Below are positions 1 through 6,988 of a stretch of 15,457 nucleotides of DNA, in pieces. The notes below the pieces were generated by a model. That model did not search any database. It was not told the DNA's origin and worked only from the letters and a program-made list of their open reading frames with translations. The stretch covers positions 1 to 15,457 of the forward strand of contig NZ_JAHRBL010000037.1 of assembly GCF_019693445.1 (NCBI RefSeq). Direction: 5' to 3'. The DNA is from Deinococcus aquaedulcis (GTDB lineage Bacteria; Deinococcota; Deinococci; Deinococcales; Deinococcaceae). Both the position numbers and the translations under genes were made by a program. Position 1 is the stretch's first letter. Each line of letters starts with the position of its first letter.

Positions 1-57
1 AAGCAGAAAGAAATATGTGTCGTCATCCACATCACTCCGGTACCCTCGGCGCCTCAC
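1..57 (-). CDS. possible start of a gene running off the left edge
   Basis: An open minus-strand frame begins with GTG at 57 and runs to the window edge (19 codons, beginning M/V-R-R-R-G-Y-R-S-D). Its GTG overlaps by 4 nt (GTGA) the stop of a short upstream open frame at about 54-132, which lies just behind brxL. A second possible start is ATG at 26 in another frame, preceded by GGAG with 8-nt spacing. Which of these is real, if either, cannot be decided from so few codons. If genuine it would be the gene after brxL in the same direction. No family can be named. Confidence 0.2.
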   Translation of the reverse strand, partial: MRRRGYRSDVDDDTYFFLL

Positions 58-136
58 TCACCCATTCTGCTCGCTGCAAACTCCCTGCCTCCAACTTCAA
101 ATCTCTTCTTGGCAGCCTCTAACGCTGGCTCAGGTT

Positions 137-2155
137 TTATTGCACGCCAATCGCCTTGAACACCGCATCCACGGGGTCGCTGTAAAACGTGACCTGAAAC
201 TTTGAGAACAGCTCCGGGGGCACCGTGGCCAGGTCCGCCGCCGAGCTCATGGGAAGCAGCACCCGCTTACCGCCAGCGTCCAGAGAAAGCTGCAGGCTGG
301 CCGCGAGATTCTCTACTGGACTGATCGTTCCGCCCAGCGTCATTTGCCCGAGCAGGACCAGCTGCGACTGCAGGGGCCGGCCCAGTGCGGCGGAGCACAG
401 GGAAATCAGCAGCGCGAGACTGATGTGCTGCGGCGCGCCGTTGCCCTGAACATCCACCAGGTGCAGCAGGTAATCCGCCCCGTCTGGATGAATGCTGCCA
501 CTCACGCGGCTGGAATTCGCCTTGAAGTAGTTAAAAGCGATGTTCACGGCGTCCCGGACGGCGGAGGCACTTGCCGTACCGGTGCGCACCAGTTTGCCGT
601 TCCCGGAGGTGGCCTGGAGTTCCACGCGGTAGAGCCCCAACATACCGCTCTCAGCCGGACTGACCGCGTGGGCGTGGCCCGCCTGCATCGGACCATCAGG
701 AATCAGGCCGCCGCTGGATTGCTCCGGCAGGGTCACGAAGTGCTCTTCCAGAGACTCCAGGTCGAGATAGCTGAAATGAACGTCATAAAACTCCATGCCG
801 CCTATCTTCTTGAGCTGTTCCTTGACCCGGCGGCGCACACCCAGCGCGTAGACCAGCGCGTCGCGCACATCCTCCTTGCCGTACTGTCCGTCCGGGTGCA
901 ACAGCTTCAGCAGACCCGAGGTCGTCTTGCGCACGGCGCGCACGTCACGCTGGTTGAGGTTGTTGCCCAGCCGGAAGTACCGGTCAATGCCGTCGGCAAA
1001 GGAAACCTTGCGCAGTTCACGCACCCATTCAGCCAAGTAATCCACGATGAAGCCGTACTGGGTGGTGAAGCTCTCTGGGCGGAATTTCGGAATTTCCCAG
1101 CCCGGGATGTACGCATGAATCCGGTCGAAGAAGGCCGTATCAATCATGGCAGGTGGGAAGGGTGCCAGCAGGTGTGAGGTCTTCACGAGACTCTCCACGC
1201 TCTGATTGATGTTCCCCACGAACACCATGCTGGCTGGAGCCGAGATTTCGGCTTTGCCACGCGCGAAGGACCCGGAATTCATGTAGTCCTTCATGATCTG
1301 GATGCCGTCGTTGTCCTTGAAATTGATGCCAGCAACCTCGTCAAACGCCACAACATCCCACAGGCCCACCAGACCAACCTGCCGGCGGGCCATGTTGTAA
1401 AAGAGATTGGCCACGGTCGTCTGACCGCCGCTGATCAGGATGCTGTTCGGACTGATTTCCTTGTACACGTGACTTTTGCCGGTTGAACGTGGACCCAACT
1501 CCACTGAGTTGTAGTTGTTCTCGATCAGGGGCACCATCCGCGCGAGCAGATGCCATTTCACCGGTTCACTGAAGATGGTCGGCTCCATGCCCACGGAGCG
1601 CAGCAGGACGTCGGTCCACTCGCTGCGTGTAAACGCGGCGCGGCCCGCGCGCAGCTCATCCATGTCCGTGGACGGCATCTGAATGGGTTTAAGGCTCGTC
1701 AGGAGAAACGGGCTGGGTTTGTGGCTGGCGTCGTACTCCAGCTGGATAATGCACCAGATGCCGCCCGCGAGCAGCTTTTCATACAGCTGGATCATGACCG
1801 AGTCGGCTTCAATGCCCTGAACGCCCAGGTTCATCAACTCGAGCTCGTACCGGTCCGCCTTTTCATTCAGGCGGGCCGTGGCGCGGTCAATGACAGTGTA
1901 CCGACCGAGTTCACGGACGCGAGACTTGACCTTTTCGGCCTCATCCGGCCGAACGTAGTTCTCCGCCAGGATCTTTTTAACGCGCGTGACGCCTTCCTCG
2001 ATGGCCAGGTCATCGTCGGTTGCGCAGTACATGCCCAGCAGGTATTCGAGCACGTAAATGGGGACGTTCGCGCCTTCCTTGATGCGCGCAGTGAGATCCT
2101 TACGCACGGCCTTGCCCGGGTAGGTGGCATTGAGCTTGACGTTGAGGTCATCCAT
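137..2155 (-). CDS. brxL: BREX AAA+ protein BrxL (Lon-like)
   Basis: A 672-residue protein close to the usual BrxL length. BrxL is an ATP-dependent, DNA-encircling AAA+ ring required for phage restriction in BREX systems that carry it. The N-terminal part (about 1-200) has the BrxL pattern including PGKAVRKDLT and VLEYLLGMYC. The AAA+ core has Walker A GPRSTGKS at about 221-228 (K227), Walker B VVAFDEVAG with D272 and E273, and a sensor-like VFVGNIN. The C-terminal 180 or so residues have a Lon-protease fold signature (ALGRPL, GQMTLGGTISPVENL). Where Lon has its catalytic Ser there is Q576/H577, and where it has Lys there is S620, so proteolysis is not expected; this agrees with the published view that BrxL works as a DNA-binding ATPase. 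The ATG at 2155 overlaps the pglZ stop by one base (TGATG) and has GGAG 7 nt upstream, which indicates coupled translation. It is the last recognisable gene of the operon. Confidence 0.94.
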   Translation of the reverse strand: MDDLNVKLNATYPGKAVRKDLTARIKEGANVPIYVLEYLLGMYCATDDDLAIEEGVTRVKKILAENYVRPDEAEKVKSRVRELGRYTVIDRATARLNEKADRYELELMNLGVQGIEADSVMIQLYEKLLAGGIWCIIQLEYDASHKPSPFLLTSLKPIQMPSTDMDELRAGRAAFTRSEWTDVLLRSVGMEPTIFSEPVKWHLLARMVPLIENNYNSVELGPRSTGKSHVYKEISPNSILISGGQTTVANLFYNMARRQVGLVGLWDVVAFDEVAGINFKDNDGIQIMKDYMNSGSFARGKAEISAPASMVFVGNINQSVESLVKTSHLLAPFPPAMIDTAFFDRIHAYIPGWEIPKFRPESFTTQYGFIVDYLAEWVRELRKVSFADGIDRYFRLGNNLNQRDVRAVRKTTSGLLKLLHPDGQYGKEDVRDALVYALGVRRRVKEQLKKIGGMEFYDVHFSYLDLESLEEHFVTLPEQSSGGLIPDGPMQAGHAHAVSPAESGMLGLYRVELQATSGNGKLVRTGTASASAVRDAVNIAFNYFKANSSRVSGSIHPDGADYLLHLVDVQGNGAPQHISLALLISLCSAALGRPLQSQLVLLGQMTLGGTISPVENLAASLQLSLDAGGKRVLLPMSSAADLATVPPELFSKFQVTFYSDPVDAVFKAIGVQ

Positions 2156-4722
2156 CAGAAGTCTCCGAAATCATCCTGGAAGGCGATGGAGATGGTCCAC
2201 GCCTCACGGATGAGCTCGACGTTGTCGTCCACATCTGTGACGGTGAGAAAGTAGGTGGCGTGGGCGTCCGGGTTGGTGAGGGTGACGGACAACCTTGCGA
2301 TCTGCTCGCGCTGTGACGGGTGAGGGCTGGTGCTTTCAAAGGTCAGGCGGCGCTGGTCCGTGACCAGACGCCCGGCTTCGTCGACCAGTTGAACGCTGAC
2401 GGTACGCGGCCTCAACCGGTCTGCCACTGCTTCAGCCTGGACGAGGCGCACGGTGAACAGGGTGTTCGTCACCCGCCGCGACGGCGAGACGGCCTCCAGG
2501 CGGACCTTCCGGCTGGCCTGGGGTTGCCCGGCCGCCGCGCGCTTGTGGCGGTAGGTCATCACCGGGACCACCATCTCCTGCAGGCTCGCGCCGCCGTGCA
2601 CGTACTGCGCGCCGCCCCCAGCGACCCGGTAGCGTAGGGTCCCGCGCGGGAACAGCGCGCTGAGCGGTTCTTGCATGCGCTGGTAGGCGTCCAGCTGTAC
2701 CCGCAGGGTCCCTTCGGCTGCTGAAAGGTTGGGGCCGATCAGGCTGCGGCGCTCCAGCGTGTCCTGTGCGCCTCTGGGTGGCGGCGCCAGCTTGTCGGCG
2801 TCCCGGATGGGCTGACGCTGGTAGAGGAAGCCGTGATCTGCCGTCACGATAACCGCTGAGGTGTTGAGGCTGTTGACCAGGCGCTTGATACCGCGGGACA
2901 GCTCCTCCAGGGCGTTCTGGCACCCTTTGAACACGTCCCGCTCACTGGGCGAATCGTCACCCAGAGCGTCAATGGCGTTGTGATACACGTACACCAGACG
3001 CTTGCCCTCCAGGAGGGCGCGGCCTTCTTCGACGTTCATGGCCAGCAACTGATCGAGGTGCACCACCGCCGATGGATACCCGGTCCGCTCGAGGTGCGCC
3101 GCGCGGTCTTCGGAGCGGGTGGTGGGGGCGCCGTCGCGTAACACGCGCCCAGCTCCGGCGTCCCAAGTAAGCGTCTGACCTGGCAAAAGGGCCGCCATGC
3201 CCCAGCGGGTCTGGCTGGGCAGGGTGCTGACCATGTAGTCAAGCGCTGGCTCACCGCGCAGTTCAGTAGTCACGCGCTCACGCAGTTCAGTGGCCACCTC
3301 ATACCGCAGGGCGTCACTCACGATCACGACCACCCGGTCGCGCTCACCTCTGTTCAGGAGCGGCTGCACGTGGTTGGCAAAAAAGCGCCACTGGTGATGC
3401 CGCAGGCTCAGGTCAGACAGCAGGTCCGTTTCCAGTCCATCAGTCCAGGCGGCGCCGAGGCCCTCCAGAAACCAGTGGATGTACGTGTGCTCGACCGCCT
3501 GGGTCAGGTCACTGAGCAGGTCGCCCGGCGCGCGGTCCAGGGCCGTGATGTACTGGCGGTACAGCCGGTCAAAGCTGTGAAGGCGCGCCGCGTACTGCTC
3601 GAGCAGGGCCCCAGCATCTGCCGGAAACGTTCCACTGTGCTCTCGGCGCTGCGCGAAGAGACTGGCGGCGGCAATGACGGCCTGGTATTCCGCCTGGTAG
3701 CGGCCGGCGTGGTGAAGGGCCTGCCGCGTCCGGGCCACCTGCAGTGCGGTCTCCAGGTTCGCAGTGGGTGAAGTCAGTGACCGCACCAGGGCACGCAGCG
3801 CAACCCGCTCCAGGATCGGGAACGTATCGACCTGACTGTAGGTTTCCGGGTCGAGGGTCTGGGCCCAGGCTTCAATGCCGAGGTCTGCTTCGACCTCCCC
3901 GGTCAGCACTGTGAGGCGGTCCGTGTCCCGCGCGTCCCGCTGCCACGCAGCAATCAGGGCGTAGGCGGGTGTGGCATTCAGGAGCAGCTGAGGGGTGAGG
4001 TGGGTCGGCGCGGCGCCGCCCAAATGATGACTGAGGTGGTTGACCAGCAGGGCCATGAACAACCGCCGCAGGGTGGGCGCCTCACTCCGGAACAGCGTGA
4101 CCTGAGCAGCCAACTCCCAGAAAGGCGTCTCGAGCCCCAGTTTGACCAGCTCGGCGTAGGTGGCGTTGTCCGCTTCATCCAGGCCGCCGCTGAGCACCCG
4201 GCGCACGATCAGGGCGCCTTCCGCAACCTTCTCCCCCACTGCGACAGCCAGCAGTCCCGCCAGCAGCCCGCGCTCGTCGACATCAGGAGACAGGCCCAGC
4301 GCCATCAGGTCTGATACGCGCTTCTTACTCGCAAAGAAGCGGGCGTGCCGGCGGACCACAGCCTCCAGGGCACGCTGACGGAAGCCAAGGTCCGCGAACA
4401 CCAGTGCCGCCCGGTCCGCGCTGAACAGCACACCGGCGCATTGGAGGTCGAGCAGCCAGTTCTCGGCATGCGGAGGCTCGTGGGTGGGGGCGTACAGCAC
4501 AAAGGGGGTCTGAGGCTCCTCGAGGACAAGGCGCCGCTTCAGGGCAAACGGCGCCCCACCCAACGGCAGAATCTCGGTGCCACCGAGATCGAGCGACCCC
4601 ACCTCCTCCTGAAATTCACCTTCCGGGTCATACCAGAAGACCAGACGGCGGCCGCTGTGCGCCCAGCGACGGTCGTCCTGCAACAGATGAAGCAGTGCAG
4701 ACTGAACCCGCTCCGGTTTCAA
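2155..4722 (-). CDS. pglZ: BREX protein PglZ (alkaline-phosphatase superfamily)
   Basis: An 855-residue protein, normal length for the BREX type 1-like PglZ family. PglZ is a metal-dependent phosphatase-fold core protein of BREX and Pgl phage-defence systems; its exact substrate is not settled. The N-terminal half (about 1-450) is helical and includes the opening pattern RRLVFWYDPEGEF. The phosphatase domain starts near 465 with VVVIVSDALRYEVA (putative metal ligand D470), continues with VYHNAIDALGD (H581, D585) and has TADHGFLYQR (D629, H630). The C-terminal 200 residues are beta-rich and contain YVHGGASLQEMVVPV. The start is TTG at 4722: it overlaps the ASCH stop in a TTGA and has GGGGAG 9 nt upstream. 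The neighbours, ASCH upstream and brxL downstream, share its strand and overlap it, so all three are probably made from one mRNA. No frameshift or missing motif was seen. Confidence 0.94.
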   Translation of the reverse strand: MKPERVQSALLHLLQDDRRWAHSGRRLVFWYDPEGEFQEEVGSLDLGGTEILPLGGAPFALKRRLVLEEPQTPFVLYAPTHEPPHAENWLLDLQCAGVLFSADRAALVFADLGFRQRALEAVVRRHARFFASKKRVSDLMALGLSPDVDERGLLAGLLAVAVGEKVAEGALIVRRVLSGGLDEADNATYAELVKLGLETPFWELAAQVTLFRSEAPTLRRLFMALLVNHLSHHLGGAAPTHLTPQLLLNATPAYALIAAWQRDARDTDRLTVLTGEVEADLGIEAWAQTLDPETYSQVDTFPILERVALRALVRSLTSPTANLETALQVARTRQALHHAGRYQAEYQAVIAAASLFAQRREHSGTFPADAGALLEQYAARLHSFDRLYRQYITALDRAPGDLLSDLTQAVEHTYIHWFLEGLGAAWTDGLETDLLSDLSLRHHQWRFFANHVQPLLNRGERDRVVVIVSDALRYEVATELRERVTTELRGEPALDYMVSTLPSQTRWGMAALLPGQTLTWDAGAGRVLRDGAPTTRSEDRAAHLERTGYPSAVVHLDQLLAMNVEEGRALLEGKRLVYVYHNAIDALGDDSPSERDVFKGCQNALEELSRGIKRLVNSLNTSAVIVTADHGFLYQRQPIRDADKLAPPPRGAQDTLERRSLIGPNLSAAEGTLRVQLDAYQRMQEPLSALFPRGTLRYRVAGGGAQYVHGGASLQEMVVPVMTYRHKRAAAGQPQASRKVRLEAVSPSRRVTNTLFTVRLVQAEAVADRLRPRTVSVQLVDEAGRLVTDQRRLTFESTSPHPSQREQIARLSVTLTNPDAHATYFLTVTDVDDNVELIREAWTISIAFQDDFGDF

Positions 4723-5366
4723 GACGACTGGCTCCCCAGCGTCTGAAGGGCCGCTTTGACCTGTGCCATCGGAACTTTGAAAATGCTGGCTGCCCCCAAG
4801 TAGGGAATGGGCTGTTTAAAACGCCGGGGATGAGCCAGCTGCCAGGCGTAGAGCCCCTCTTCACCAGCTACTTCCTGAACACCGACCACGTCGACAACGC
4901 CTACCAGGGCGCCGTAGATCAGGCTTTCCGGATCGAGATCGCTTCCTTCAAAATTTTCAGGCTTGCGGGTGCCTGAGACGTGCAACAGGAGGGTGCCCAT
5001 CTCCCGGATCCGGCGCGAGCGGTACTCCAGGTTCTTTTCGCGCCGCAGGATCAGTTCGGCCCAGGGCTGTTGGATGCTCAGCGCCCGCACGCTCTCTGCG
5101 CTGAGATCAATCGGCGCGGCCTGATTGGGCACGTCAAAGTCGCCGATGAGCGGCAGGTCGTCCTCAGGCAGGGCAATCACGACCTCAAAGGAAACGTCCA
5201 GGCCCTGCTCCGCCAGGCGGGCCGTCATGTCCTGCTGCAGGGCGAACATGGTGTCCGGAATGCCGAAATGCGCCCAGAACTGCTCGAGCGGCACGATCAC
5301 CTCACCGGTTTCACTGTTCTCGACAGTATTGACAACTTCTTCAATAGCTCGACGGGTGATCTTCAT
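4719..5366 (-). CDS. ASCH-domain protein, first gene of the PglZ-BrxL operon
   Basis: A 215-residue protein. Residues about 95-205 form an ASCH domain, a PUA-like fold that usually binds or processes RNA or modified bases. The signature is RALSIQQPWAELI (95-107), then REKNLEYRSRR (109-119), LLLHVSG (127-132) and YAWQLAHPRRF (172-183). In the usual G-x-K-x-x-E motif the Gly is replaced by R109, while K111 and E114 are kept. The first 90 residues match nothing I recognise; they are acidic and probably a separate domain. ATG at 5366 is preceded by GAGAGG with 5-nt spacing. It overlaps pglZ by 4 nt, so the two are very likely co-regulated. The link to BREX suggests a role in sensing or modifying nucleic acid during phage attack, which is inference only. 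Immediately upstream lies a decayed TnpB gene, so the operon may have lost earlier genes here. Confidence 0.85.
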   Translation of the reverse strand: MKITRRAIEEVVNTVENSETGEVIVPLEQFWAHFGIPDTMFALQQDMTARLAEQGLDVSFEVVIALPEDDLPLIGDFDVPNQAAPIDLSAESVRALSIQQPWAELILRREKNLEYRSRRIREMGTLLLHVSGTRKPENFEGSDLDPESLIYGALVGVVDVVGVQEVAGEEGLYAWQLAHPRRFKQPIPYLGAASIFKVPMAQVKAALQTLGSQSS

Positions 5367-5499
5367 GGTGACCTCTCTTTTCAGAATACCGGGCCGCGCG
5401 CCATTCCGGAGGAAAAAAAGGCAGTTTTTGAAGGCTGTCTACCGGGCGGCACCACACTGGGGTTCGACCTGCGAGCTGATCTGCCCAGCACATCCGCCC

Positions 5500-6131
5500 C
5501 CAGAACCACATTAGGCATCGATCTGGGCAGCACTCCTCCGGTTTACGCTGCCGTAGACAATGGCCGCGTGGTGGCCTTCGGTGGCGGACGCTCCACTGGG
5601 CCGTGCCCTGCGTCAGCAGCTTCCGGACGCCGAACAGCGCCTCTTTCGCGCCCTGACCTACGCCACTGGCCGGCAGGAGGCGGAAGCGGCGATCCTGTAT
5701 CTGATCCAGCACGCCAATACCGTCTATGCCGAGCAGTTGAACTTGACCGGCATATGGCCGGGGCTCTCCCCAGTGGTTGCCTGCAGGCGACGTTCGATCT
5801 CCATCTGTTCTGGATGCCCCAGGCCCTGAACCAGGCTGGGGTACCGTTCAAGCGCGTGAACGCGTCTGTGAGCAGCCGGGTGCACCATGTGCATCAAGAC
5901 ACCCTTGGTAAACACGGCGGCAAGGTCTTCAGCGGCCCCGAGTGTGGGGGCAACCAGCATGCAGATGTTAGCGCCGCGCTCAACGTTCTCTCGCATGGAC
6001 TGAGCGTGTACGGTGTCCTGCCCCGGTGCTGGGTGTTGCAAGGAAAAAGCAAGGGCAGGCGGCCGTTTTTCCTGCTTGAGCAGGAGACAGGAAGGCAGGG
6101 GGCCTGTTCTCTCAGGATCCCGCCCTGTTGA
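5500..6131 (+). pseudogene. decayed TnpB-like (IS200/IS605-type OrfB) gene, C-terminal half
   Basis: TnpB is the RNA-guided nuclease of IS200/IS605 and related elements. All three RuvC-like acidic positions can be found, but in different frames. TLGIDLGS has Asp at 5520 in frame 3, VYAEQLNLTGI has Glu at 5731 in frame 1, and QHADVSAALNVL has Asp at 5964 in frame 3 again. The frame therefore changes near 5580-5600 and back near 5755-5775. The zinc-ribbon region before the last motif (HHVHQDTLGKHGGKVFSGPE) has lost most of the expected CxxC cysteines. No N-terminal half can be seen between 5367 and 5500. The gene is thus truncated, frameshifted and inactive. It sits head-to-head with the ASCH-pglZ-brxL operon. 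Start and end are approximate; the end given is the first in-frame stop. Confidence 0.75.
6071..6084. repeat. short hairpin behind the TnpB remnant
   Basis: CCTGCT-TG-AGCAGG is a perfect 6-bp stem. It is flanked by TTCCTG (6068-6073) and CAGGAA (6088-6093), which could pair as an alternative outer stem. It lies inside the open tail of the dead TnpB frame. It may be what remains of the hairpin-bearing right end or guide-RNA region of the element; this is speculative. Confidence 0.35.
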
Positions 6132-6212
6132 CCCCCTTTCCTTGAGTCATCCTGGTTCACCAGGCCGCCGGGACTGGATCTGAATGTATGGCCCACCACG
6201 GCGTGCTTTTTA

Positions 6213-6230
6213 AAACCTCAACTCAGGTTT
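6213..6230. repeat. 6-bp stem hairpin
   Basis: AAACCT-CAACTC-AGGTTT forms a perfect 6-bp stem with a 6-nt loop, in the 165-base spacer between the TnpB remnant and the small minus-strand gene. On the minus strand it is followed by TTAAAAAG, so it is at best a weak terminator for that gene. It could also be an old transposon-end hairpin. Confidence 0.3.
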
Positions 6231-6236
6231 ACCCTC

Positions 6237-6264
6237 GGCCAGTGACGATCAATCGTCGCTGGCC
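6237..6264. terminator. long inverted repeat, possible terminator
   Basis: GGCCAGTGACGAT (6237-6249) pairs with ATCGTCGCTGGCC (6252-6264) with a single G-T wobble; opening the innermost pair leaves a 4-nt loop. The plus strand then reads AATTTCTTTC, which is T-rich but not a clean T run. It lies 33 bases behind the stop of the minus-strand gene ending at 6297. A terminator, possibly bidirectional, is the simplest reading. An operator or an element end are alternatives. Confidence 0.5.
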
Positions 6265-6296
6265 AATTTCTTTCACACACTAGGCTCACTGGACGG

Positions 6297-6707
6297 TCAA
6301 CGTTCGTCGGTCACCCGTGTTCGCCGCGGCAACATCAGAGGCCAGCGTTTAATCTCAAGATCCGCTTCGTAGGCAGCGAGGGATGGAAAGCCGAGTTGTT
6401 CGGCACGTTCAATGTACGGCTGAACATCTTGCGCCTCATCCTCAGGATGAACATCCCACAGAAAGACCATGACGTGCCCCAGCCAGGCGGGTCGGGCCGG
6501 AAAAGCGCGGAGATAGCTCAGCCGTTCTTCTTCGGTCCATGGGAGCTCCCGGCGCCAGTTGTGCCACACCCACATGTGGTGTTCTCCTTCACCCATTCGC
6601 CAGCCGATGCTGTGCGGATGAATCTCCGGATACATCACCCAGGGCGGGGGCACTGTTCCATGTTCCTCAAAGATGTCCTTCAGCGCCGCCTTGACGTCTG
6701 GATGCAT
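6297..6707 (-). CDS. small hypothetical protein, Trp/His-rich
   Basis: A 136-residue protein I do not recognise by family. I chose ATG at 6707 (M-H-P-D-V-K-A) because the residues encoded further upstream look like non-coding translation and the compact, charged sequence starts here; there is no clear Shine-Dalgarno motif, only a loose GGTAGAG. Visible features are a central stretch dense in Trp and His (PHSIGWRMGEGEHHMWVWHNW) followed by a helical segment with a repeated acidic pattern (WDVHPEDEAQDVQPYIERAE). There is no signal peptide or membrane segment, so it is probably cytosolic. It is transcribed away from the DUF4157 gene and shares a roughly 280-base divergent region with it. An immunity or accessory role to the neighbouring toxin-like gene is possible but has no direct support. 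Confidence 0.65.
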   Translation of the reverse strand: MHPDVKAALKDIFEEHGTVPPPWVMYPEIHPHSIGWRMGEGEHHMWVWHNWRRELPWTEEERLSYLRAFPARPAWLGHVMVFLWDVHPEDEAQDVQPYIERAEQLGFPSLAAYEADLEIKRWPLMLPRRTRVTDER

Positions 6708-6835
6708 GGAGGGGACTCTACCAATGCCAGGATCGGGCGTTGACCGTCCGTGCAGCCCGATTCGGGCGTGGGCCGATATCAGCTCGGGAGCACTTGAGCA
6801 CAGCAAAAGGCACTGAGACTCGCTGCAGAGTTCTT

Positions 6836-6864
6836 GGCTCCCACTGAACCGACCAGTGGGAGCC
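6836..6864. repeat. 11-bp perfect inverted repeat, upstream of the DUF4157 gene
   Basis: GGCTCCCACTG (6836-6846) and CAGTGGGAGCC (6854-6864) are exact reverse complements around a 7-nt loop, AACCGAC. There is no T run on either side, so it is not an ordinary terminator. It sits in the divergent spacer between the small minus-strand gene and the DUF4157 gene. It may be an operator, an RNA hairpin in the leader of the DUF4157 gene, or a remnant of a dispersed repeat. Confidence 0.6.
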
Positions 6865-6877
6865 GTCCACACGCTGT

Positions 6878-6900
6878 CCAGAACGCGGCAGGTGTTCTGG
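6878..6900. repeat. CCAGAAC-N9-GTTCTGG inverted repeat
   Basis: CCAGAAC (6878-6884) and GTTCTGG (6894-6900) are exact reverse complements separated by 9 bases. The pair lies 13 bases after the longer inverted repeat and about 90 bases before the DUF4157 start. The size and spacing resemble a dimeric regulator site, but no known consensus is matched. Confidence 0.45.
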
Positions 6901-6988
6901 CATACACGCCAGCAGGTCCATGATCACGTTGGAGGGCACAGGCGCAAAGTAGCTGACCAGCTGACCAGGGGCGCGCTAAGCTCGGGCC

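Noticed and set aside
344..1177. Plus-strand open frame of 277 codons opposite brxL
   Set aside because: High-GC antisense shadow of brxL without recognisable domains.
4980..6131. Long plus-strand open frame of 383 codons
   Set aside because: Its first part is antisense to the ASCH gene, whose domain motifs and ribosome site are convincing. Only the part after about 5500 is meaningful, as a TnpB remnant.
6708..6872. Longer version of the small minus-strand protein starting at 6872
   Set aside because: The added 55 residues are low in protein character and would cross the 11-bp inverted repeat; the compact protein begins at ATG 6707.
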